Shown here: in pieces, positions 58,082 through 64,000 of the stretch
Layout: each line of letters opens with the position of its first letter
Numbering within the stretch: position 1 is the stretch's first letter
Source: DATKQY01 sp035532475
Lineage (GTDB): Bacteria; Actinomycetota; Acidimicrobiia; Acidimicrobiales; Bog-793
NCBI GenBank assembly: GCA_035532475.1
Contig: DATKQY010000045.1
Location: 62,001-126,000, forward strand
Reading direction: 5' to 3'
DNA length: 64,000 nt
Made by a program: the position numbers and the translations under genes
The notes under the pieces: model-generated
The model's database searches: none
What the model saw: only the letters and a program-made list of their open reading frames with translations
What the model was told of the DNA's origin: nothing

Positions 58082-58570
58082 GTGGAGCTGGCGGGCGTGA
58101 GATGGCCGGTCCTGAGGCAGTTGGACGGCGCGGACCGACTTGGGCGGGGCGCGGCGGTCAAGTCGCGCCGCTCGGAGCATCTCGTCGCCCGCACGGCGAG
58201 CGCCGACCGGGTGGTCAAGTCGGTCTGTCCGTACTGCGGAGTCGGATGCGTCCAGAACGTCTACGCGAAGGATGAGCAGGCCGTCCACATCGACGGGGAC
58301 CCGGACTCCGCCATCAGCCGGGGAAGACTCTGCCCGAAGGGTGCGGCGAGCCTGCAGGTGACGACCGGCTCGAGCCGTATGCACGAGGTGCGCTACCGCC
58401 GACCCTACGGGACCGTGTGGGAGCACCTCGACCTCGACACTGCCATGGACATGATCGCCGACCGCGTCATCGCCCATCTCGGAGGAGCGACCCTCGACAA
58501 CGAGGAGAACTACCTCATGAAGAAGCTGCTCACCTCGCTCGGGGTGGTCCAGATCGAGAACCGCGCCCGC
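58082..58570 (+). pseudogene. Formate dehydrogenase (molybdopterin/Fe-S) alpha subunit, N-terminal remnant
   Basis: Starting at GTG 58082 behind GGGAGG, the frame encodes WPVLRQLDGADRLGRGAAVK, SADRVVKSVCPYCGVGCVQN (4Fe-4S CxxCxxxC), DGDPDSAISRGRLCPKGAAS and YRRPYGTVWEHLDLDTAMDM. It then jumps from IADRVIA to HLGGATLDNEENYLMKKLLT, lacking the ~20 residues that normally lie between, and ends at GVVQIENRAR. In intact enzymes the next residues are the selenocysteine or cysteine that binds molybdenum. After 58570 the frame stays open but is unrelated sequence. So it is a 163-codon fragment with an internal in-frame deletion, not an active enzyme. Confidence 0.85.
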
Positions 58571-58732
58571 GGGCGGCAAAGCGAACGGCACTCGGCCGCG
58601 TCCGGCGGCAGCTTCGCGGTGACGCCGGCATCTCCAAGCCGAGCGGGCGCCCGAACGCCGCGAGGAGCCCTGTCCTGTTCGACGTCCTCGCGAGATGTTC
58701 GATGCCTCGGGCTCAGCAGCGCGCGCCCGGGG

Positions 58733-59188
58733 TCACTTGACGTGCAGCCGGTCGAGCGCGGACTGCGCCGAGTAGGCGTATGCCTCGCTCGTGTAGGTGG
58801 CGCCGGAGATGGCGTTGACGTGCGTGCTCTGTGCCGTGAGGATCTCGGACTTGAGCATCGGGATGACCTGCTGGGCGAGCGACTGGGAGTAGGGCTCGGC
58901 GGTCTGCAGCCCGACCGTCGTCAGGCCGGTGATCCGGCTTCCGTCGACGCTGACCTTCACCGAGAGGACGCCGTAGCCGTACTGCTCCGCCTGGCCGACG
59001 GCGCTGTGGGCTCCGACCGGCGTCGGAGCGGCTGTGGTGGGTGGGGCCGACTGGCCCGACGCCGTCCGAGCGGTCGTCGGCGGCGCGCTCGCCGTGCGCA
59101 GCGGCGCCGAGGGGCGCATGGTGTGCAGCGCCACGACGCCGACCAGTCCCGCGGCGCTCGCCGCCACCGCTGCAGGGCCGCGTCTCAT
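58733..59188 (-). CDS. Exported FMN-binding-domain protein (NqrC/RnfG-like domain)
   Basis: 151 residues from ATG 59188. Residues 1-23 form a signal peptide or membrane anchor (RRGPAAVAASAAGLVGVVAL); a Thr/Ala/Pro-rich linker runs to about residue 65. The FMN_bind domain follows (YGVLSVKVSVDGSRITGLTT; NAISGATYTSEAYAYSAQSA). In this family the second Thr of S(T)GAT-x-T attaches FMN covalently; here SGATYT keeps it. It lies 103 bp downstream of a ferric-reductase-like flavocytochrome on the same strand and is probably its extracytoplasmic electron acceptor. Confidence 0.9.
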   Translation of the reverse strand: MRRGPAAVAASAAGLVGVVALHTMRPSAPLRTASAPPTTARTASGQSAPPTTAAPTPVGAHSAVGQAEQYGYGVLSVKVSVDGSRITGLTTVGLQTAEPYSQSLAQQVIPMLKSEILTAQSTHVNAISGATYTSEAYAYSAQSALDRLHVK

Positions 59189-59291
59189 TCCCGGCCCCCT
59201 GCGACCCGGGCGTCTGGCAGTCGCCCGGGGCGGCCCGCTGCGCTGGTGGGCATGTCGCGCCCCCTTCTCTCGTGGCCGGCGGCCGGCTCGG

Positions 59292-60683
59292 TCACAGGCT
59301 GTACGCCTCGTAGTGGATTGCCGCCCGGGGCACGCCGAGGAGCGTCAGGACGGAAGTCATCTCGGCGACGAATCCTTCGGAGCCGCAGACGTAGACGTCC
59401 CGCTGCGCGAGGTCGGGGACGAGGTCGACGACCGCTTCCAGATCCACGCCCTCCCTCGGGCCGAGGAGTTCGTGCACCCGGCCCTTGCGGTGGCGGGCCA
59501 GCTCGGCGACCTCGTCGGCGAGGACCAGCTGGTCGGCGCTCGAGGCGCGCAGGATCACCTCCGGGTAGCTCCGTGGAGGGAGATCCTCGAGCAGGGACCG
59601 TACGGCGGTGACGCCGATCCCGCCCGCGATCAGCGCCACCTTCGGCTTCTGGCGGGCGTGCGCGGTGAACGCTCCGTAGGGACCTTCGATCATGACCTTG
59701 ACGCCAGGCCGGAGCTTCGCGACGGCTGCCGAGTAGTCACCGGAGTCCTTCACGGTGAGCCGCAGGTAGGGCGGCTGCGGGCGTGCCGAGAGCGTGAAGG
59801 GATGGGCTTGCCACCACATGTTGCGGACGAGGAAGCGCCACTCGAAGAACTGGCCGCCCGAGACCGCCAGGCGCTCGAGGTTTCGTCCCTTGCACACCAC
59901 GGAGACGACGCCGGGCGCCTCCTGCCTGACCTCGACGATGCGCAGCCGGTGGCGCAGTGTCCTGACGACGGGCAGGGCGACCCGGTAGCAGAGCACGACG
60001 CCAGCGGTCGAGGCCCAGGCGATCGACCAGAACAGCCGGGTCATCGGGTGGCCCACGAAGGACGGTCCGAGCGCGATCTCGTGCGCGAAGGCCACGGCGA
60101 GCGCGACGTACATAGAGAGGTGGAGGAGCCACCACACCTCCCGCCGTAGCCGCCGCCGGATGGCGCGCACCGACACGATGCCGATGGCGACCATGATGAC
60201 GAGCCCGATCGTCGCCGTGACCATGTTCGGGTAGGCGCTCAACAGGGTTCGGAACTCGTGGATCGGCCCCGTCTTGGCCGCGTCGGCGTAGGCGAAGGTC
60301 AAGAGCAGGGCGTGGGCGGCGATCAGCGAGATCGGCCAGGGGGCGAGCTTGCGGTGCCATCGAAGCAGGCCGTCCTGGCCGAGGACCCGCTCGATCACCG
60401 GAATGCGGCTGGCAAGGAGCACCATCACGAGGGCCAGGTAGGTGCCGGCCATCCCCGTCGCGCTCCCGATGAAGGTGAGGACGCCGCCCGGCGCGCGGAG
60501 CTCGCCCCTCGTCTCGTCCACGACGGTCAGCCCGACGCTGATCCCGAGGCCGAGCCAGGCGACGATCGTGGCGACGTCCAACGACCACCGGTGGGGCGTG
60601 GGCCCCATCGGCGCCCGCGGCGCCGCCGTGCGGCCCTTGCCTCGCGGCGCGGGAGGTGCTGGATTGAAGGTGACAGAGCTCAT
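59292..60683 (-). CDS. Ferric-reductase-like transmembrane flavocytochrome oxidoreductase
   Basis: 463 residues. About six membrane helices in residues 40-240 include histidine-bearing segments typical of heme ligands (LLRWHRKLAPWPISLIAAHA; VWWLLHLSMYVALAVAFAHE). The C-terminal FNR-type half has the FAD motif (AHPFTLSARP), FMIEGPYGAF-like VMIEGPYGAF and the NAD(P) motif VALIAGGIGVTAVRSLLEDL, with VYVCGSEGF at the end. It should carry electrons from NAD(P)H across the membrane. Downstream is an FMN-binding secreted protein, a common pairing for extracytoplasmic reduction of metals or protein cofactors. Confidence 0.92.
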   Translation of the reverse strand: MSSVTFNPAPPAPRGKGRTAAPRAPMGPTPHRWSLDVATIVAWLGLGISVGLTVVDETRGELRAPGGVLTFIGSATGMAGTYLALVMVLLASRIPVIERVLGQDGLLRWHRKLAPWPISLIAAHALLLTFAYADAAKTGPIHEFRTLLSAYPNMVTATIGLVIMVAIGIVSVRAIRRRLRREVWWLLHLSMYVALAVAFAHEIALGPSFVGHPMTRLFWSIAWASTAGVVLCYRVALPVVRTLRHRLRIVEVRQEAPGVVSVVCKGRNLERLAVSGGQFFEWRFLVRNMWWQAHPFTLSARPQPPYLRLTVKDSGDYSAAVAKLRPGVKVMIEGPYGAFTAHARQKPKVALIAGGIGVTAVRSLLEDLPPRSYPEVILRASSADQLVLADEVAELARHRKGRVHELLGPREGVDLEAVVDLVPDLAQRDVYVCGSEGFVAEMTSVLTLLGVPRAAIHYEAYSL

Positions 60684-61113
60684 CGCTGGTGCGCAAGCTA
60701 CGTGACGGACCTTACGGCCACGTGAAGGTCACGCGATGTCGCGGTCGCCGCGCCGTTTTCGACCGGCGTAGGCATTCGAGACGGAGCGAGCGCCTGCCAG
60801 GCGGGCTCGCGCCAGCCATTCGGAGCCCGGGAGCACCTTCGGAGCAGCTCGCAGCGCACCTCAGGTCATCTCGCACCCTCGGGGGCGGGTCGTCCGCTGC
60901 GCCCTGAGGGCCCCCACGCCTTGCGTCCCGTGCCGGAAGCGGCATCCAAGCTGCTCAAGAGGTGCTGGAGCTCTCCGAGGGCAACGCCGTCGCCGTCGTG
61001 CCCGCGCCCCCCGAGCTCACGGCCAGCGGGAGGGCGGCTCAACGTCTCGGGGTCGTCGCCTTCGAGCGGTCGGCTCCGGTTGGCGCGCAGCTCGTCCCCG
61101 CTTCGGCGAGACT
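60684..61113. other. 430-bp intergenic stretch, no gene recognised
   Basis: The divergent region between the flavocytochrome (minus) and a hypothetical gene (plus) has no supported gene or clear repeat. On the minus strand short open frames lack start signals. Confidence 0.5.
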
Positions 61114-61449
61114 GTGCCCATGGCGTTCGGTCAGCAATCGGGTCCACCAGCCGGTGCGAGACAGGTGCAGGAACTCTTGACGCTCCTACACGGCGCCGGC
61201 CACAGCGACTTCCGCGACGCGCGTGGCCCGATGGGGTTCACCCAGCGCCAAGCCGCCGGCAGATTCACGAGGGACGAGGCCGCGATGTTCATCGAGCGTC
61301 TGAAGGGCGAGGAGGTCGGTGACCGCACCGCCGTCACCGCCAGCCCATCGGCGAGGTTGTCCGCCGTACAGCAGGTGATACGCGGCATGCCTGCCGAACA
61401 GCTCGCCGCGGAGCTTCGACTGCGCGGCTGGATCGTGATCGCGCCGTAG
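61114..61449 (+). CDS. Hypothetical protein, function unknown
   Basis: 111 residues from GTG 61114 or 109 from ATG 61120. The core is VQELLTLLHGAGHSDFRDAR, GPMGFTQRQAAGRFTRDEAA, MFIERLKG, then a linker and SAVQQVIRGMPAEQLAAELR. The first half resembles a small helical domain found in many actinobacterial hypothetical proteins, with a conserved F-T-Q-R-Q-A-x-G-x-F-T pattern, but I cannot assign a function. The C-terminal helix-loop ends in RGWIVIAP. There is no obvious ribosome site. Confidence 0.55.
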   Translation: MPMAFGQQSGPPAGARQVQELLTLLHGAGHSDFRDARGPMGFTQRQAAGRFTRDEAAMFIERLKGEEVGDRTAVTASPSARLSAVQQVIRGMPAEQLAAELRLRGWIVIAP

Positions 61450-62038
61450 GACCGCCGTTGTTCGGGGGCACGTCGCGGCCGACACCCCGTCGGCGCTCCG
61501 GCACGGGACCCGCGGCGGAGACTCGAGCCGGCCGGTCGGCCGACGATCGATAGCGCATGGGGTGCCTGGTCAGGAAGCCGGCTTGCTCCCATATCCGAAG
61601 CTCGCGGACAGCTCATCTGAGGAGCCGAGCGTCGACGGCAGACTCGTGCAGCCAGGCGACGTACGAGCGACGTGGATGACTCGCTCATGTGGCGTTGGAG
61701 TCAAGGCGCGCCCGCTTCAGAACAGCGGTTTCGTCATCGGCGGCGTGCCGTAATCGCGAGCCGGATCCCTGGAAGCTCGACACCCGTTCCGGCCGACTCG
61801 CGTTCGCCGGGCCCGCCTTCATCGGGTGCTCGAGCGTCGCGCGCAGCGGACGACGGGGATGCCGGCGGTCGTCAGGCGGCCGGCGTCATGGAGCACCGGC
61901 GGTCTGACCATTGGTTTCCCTCTCGACGAGCGCGAGGACCTGCTCCAGGCAGAGGCTTGTCGCGCCTGTCGAGACCCGGGTCCGGACTGGGTCCCGTGGG
62001 GACCATGCGCCACAATCGCGCGCTGGGCGAGGAGACTC
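61450..62038. other. 589-bp stretch without a recognisable gene
   Basis: No frame on either strand shows a domain or a ribosome site. The last ~200 bp are in frame with the following membrane protein, but that extension is Arg-rich and is rejected as coding because GAGGAG precedes the GTG at 62039. Confidence 0.5.
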
Positions 62039-63022
62039 GTGATCGTGGCCGTCCAACTTGACCCGTCCGAGCTGCGTTCAGTGGCCGATGAGCGATCGCC
62101 TCGGACGAGGCACGTCTACCGGGCCGGTCTGTTCGTTGCCGTGGCGTCAGTCACGATCTCCATCGTGCTGATGCCGTTCGCCGTCGCCAGCCTGTTCGCA
62201 GCCCTGCGCCATCCCGTCGGCACTCGCGCCTACGACCTCATGGGTCCGGCGCCGCACGGCGAGTGGACCAAGCTCAACGTCGCCGCCGTCTCCCTCAATG
62301 AAGCCGCCCAGATGGTGACACTTCGCATCTCGGGATTCCACAACTGCCCGCGCGGATGCACGCAGGTGGAGCGCGTCCAGTTCTTCTCGGTCCATGCCGA
62401 CCCGAGCGGCTCCCTCGGTGCACCGCCGTCCGCCACGGTCGATCTTCCGGCTGACTCGAGCGAGATCGACCAGCAGATCACCCTGCCGGTCGCGGGCGAC
62501 CTCATCGACTACCCCTTTGACCACTACAGCCTTCTTCTCGGGACCACCTTCTCGCGGATCACGCGATCCGGCGCGGCTATTGCCTTCCATCCCTCGGCCG
62601 CCCGTGCCGGCCTGGCCTACAGCATCGACAACGACATCCCTCGGGTGTCCTTGGCCGTGCCGACGTTCTTGCATCCCGGACGGTACGACACGGCGGGGGT
62701 CGTCTACGACAGCATCACTGCGCTGCATCTCTACCGCCCCGCCTACCTCCGGATCCTCACGGTGCTGCTCACCCTGCTCATCGTGCTCGCCGCGGCCTAC
62801 GGGGTGCTGTTCCGACCGTTCACGCAGATCATCCCGACCGTCGGGGCGCTGGTCCTGGGCGTGTGGGGCGTTCGCTCGCTGCTTGTCGGGACCTACCCCC
62901 CGGACTCGACGGGCGTGGATCTCGTGCTCGAAGGTGCCATCCTGCTGCTGCTGCTCGCTGTTGCGGTGCGCGCGGTGCGGTTCATGTGGCCGAAGACGCA
63001 CATCGGACGAAGGGCGCGATGA
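62039..63022 (+). CDS. Membrane protein with large extracytoplasmic domain (possibly DUF4436)
   Basis: 327 residues from GTG 62039 (GAGGAG four bases upstream). One helix at about 28-52 (GLFVAVASVTISIVLMPFAV), a ~180-residue exposed domain with two cysteines (FHNCPRGCTQVERVQFFSVH), YPFDHYSLLLGTTFSRI and YDSITALHLYRP, then three helices near the C-terminus (ILTVLLTLLIVLAAAYGVLF; IIPTVGALVLGVWGVRSLLV; LVLEGAILLLLLAVAVRAVR). The layout and length resemble DUF4436 proteins. Their function is unknown. GC content is lower than in the core genes, in line with an acquired region. Confidence 0.7.
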   Translation: MIVAVQLDPSELRSVADERSPRTRHVYRAGLFVAVASVTISIVLMPFAVASLFAALRHPVGTRAYDLMGPAPHGEWTKLNVAAVSLNEAAQMVTLRISGFHNCPRGCTQVERVQFFSVHADPSGSLGAPPSATVDLPADSSEIDQQITLPVAGDLIDYPFDHYSLLLGTTFSRITRSGAAIAFHPSAARAGLAYSIDNDIPRVSLAVPTFLHPGRYDTAGVVYDSITALHLYRPAYLRILTVLLTLLIVLAAAYGVLFRPFTQIIPTVGALVLGVWGVRSLLVGTYPPDSTGVDLVLEGAILLLLLAVAVRAVRFMWPKTHIGRRAR

Positions 63023-63258
63023 ACAGTCCGGTCCGCCCACTCGGGAGAGCTTCCTGGGGCGGCCTCCAGCTCGTGCTCGAAGCCCTGGGGCGATCGGAGC
63101 CACTCCAGGTCGTCGAGGCAGTTGTCGTCAGCGCTGGCTCGAGCTCCTCGGAGGACACCCGGTAGTGCGCGCCAGCTCGGAGGCGGAACCTCCTCACGCC
63201 GCCAATCTCGCACGCGCTGATGCGTACCCCCATGCCAGCGGAGTCTTGACGCGGGACC

Positions 63259-64000
63259 TCAGTTGGGTGTTGCGCGGGCGGGGCTGTCGTCGGGGCGGGC
63301 CGCCTGCCCCCGGCCACCCGTGATGACCCCGCCAGACGTCTCGAGGGCACGGATGACCACCCTGACGCTGTGCTCGATCCGACGGTGCCGTTCGGCGGTG
63401 GCGGGATAGCCCCCGGATTCTGCGCGCGCGATGAGAAGTTCGAGGGTTTGCTCGTGCTGGCGATGAACGGGGAGGAACCTGCCCGCCGTGACGAAGAACG
63501 AGCACGACAGGCAGTCATCGGGGCTGGGGCATTCGTCGGTCGTGGGTCGGATGCAGTAGCCGTTGGGCAGGCTGGCCCTGACCAGGCTCGAGTTCCGCTC
63601 CATCCACTCGAGCTCGGAAGTCGACGGGGTGAACTCACCGGGCGCGGCCGCGAGCGCGGGCTCGCCGTCATCGCCGGTGGTGAGCCGGGCCGCAAGGGGG
63701 TAGTCATCGAAGGCGTCCGGGCGGCGCGGGGGCCACTCGGCGTCGGACGGCGCCGTCTGACGGCAGAGGTACCTCCACCCCGCTTCAAGCAGCGGTGGGT
63801 TCCAGATCTCGTCCCGTTTGGATGCGACCTCGTTCTCGTCTGACCATAGGACCGGCTCCCCGGCGGCCATCGCCGCCAGCTGGACTCGGCATGCCTTGTC
63901 GAGCAGCACCGCGGTCATCACCCCTGAGGCGACGCTCGAACCCACCGCTACCAGCCCGTGCCGGGGCATGAGGCAGGCGGGAGCCTCGCCCAGCGCCTCT
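63259..64000 (-). pseudogene. Chimera: class II aldolase C-terminus fused to tyrosine-recombinase (Tn554-type) C-terminus
   Basis: The frame is open to the right edge of the window. The first part, LGEAPACLMPRHGLVAVGSS and AVLLDKACRVQLAAMAAG ending GWRYLCRQ, is the end of a class II aldolase/adducin domain; the RHG histidine is a metal ligand. About 20-30 residues later the same frame reads FTPSTSELEWMERNSSLVRA, SLPNGYCIRPTTDECPSPDD, CLSCSFFVTAGRFLPVHRQH and ends in helices to IRALE. This is the C-terminal zinc-finger-like tail (YC-x7-C-x5-C-x2-C) of transposon-type tyrosine recombinases, without the catalytic domain. A natural joint function is unlikely; it looks like a deletion or insertion that merged two genes. 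The upstream part lies outside the window. Confidence 0.75.

Noticed and set aside
58571..59611. Continuation of the formate dehydrogenase frame beyond 58570
   Set aside because: It stays open only because stops are rare; residues are unrelated to the family and run antisense to the FMN-binding gene.

Overview
The window is very GC-rich bacterial chromosome with G/C-saturated third codon positions, frequent GTG starts, ATGA/GTGA stop-start overlaps and several apparently leaderless genes. The actinobacterial-type SOS box, the ImuA'-ImuB-DnaE2 mutasome, an Rpf-type transglycosylase and a mycofactocin cassette point to a high-GC actinobacterium. An Acidimicrobiia-like lineage is my best guess. 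That is inferred from gene content, not from a marker gene. I found no rRNA, tRNA or CRISPR array.

Layout. 1-10.9 kb is mostly housekeeping and envelope: the end of a VOC protein, an Rrf2 regulator, guaB, an Rpf-domain cell-wall enzyme with a long structured leader, an aldose-1-epimerase, a DHA2 exporter, an L,D-transpeptidase and glnD. 11-16.7 kb holds an orphan PAS-GAF histidine kinase, a flavin-binding split-barrel protein, an SRAP (YedK/HMCES) protein and a divergent LysR/TDT-exporter pair with a perfect inverted repeat between them. 16.7-19.2 kb is the SOS operon imuA'-imuB. Its polymerase partner dnaE2 lies 26 kb away at 45 kb behind the same 13-base SOS sequence.

21.3-33.7 kb is the centrepiece, a mycofactocin island: mftF divergent from mftA-mftB-mftC, two FadH/OYE-type flavoenzymes, ETF alpha, an ETF:quinone-oxidoreductase-like flavoprotein, a FixX-like ferredoxin, ETF beta, mftE and an SDR. 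From mftB to the SDR every junction is an overlap. No mftD, mftG or mftR is seen. The embedded ETF/ETF-QO module suggests that reduced mycofactocin is reoxidised through electron-transfer flavoprotein into the quinone pool. 33.7-45 kb continues with mycofactocin-linked or catabolic genes: a GntR regulator, a CoA-transferase, a thiolase with its DUF35 partner, an aldehyde dehydrogenase, a fused FAH/RraA-like enzyme, a frameshifted mycofactocin-type SDR, an MFS exporter and an NDMA-dependent-type alcohol dehydrogenase that lacks a canonical zinc-ligand cysteine.

48.6-56.6 kb carries a quinone-oxidoreductase-like protein, unknown small proteins, an active clpP divergent from an xre gene overlapping a ClpP paralogue that has lost its catalytic triad, a tiny zinc-ribbon gene, a MEDS/HATPase anti-sigma-type protein and a large ATPase-TPR-LuxR regulator. 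56.6-64 kb looks like eroded accessory DNA. It has long gene-free stretches, a formate dehydrogenase remnant that stops where the Sec/Cys residue would come, an FMN-binding protein with a ferric-reductase-like flavocytochrome, orphan hypothetical genes and, at the edge, a class II aldolase fused in frame to the C-terminus of a tyrosine recombinase.
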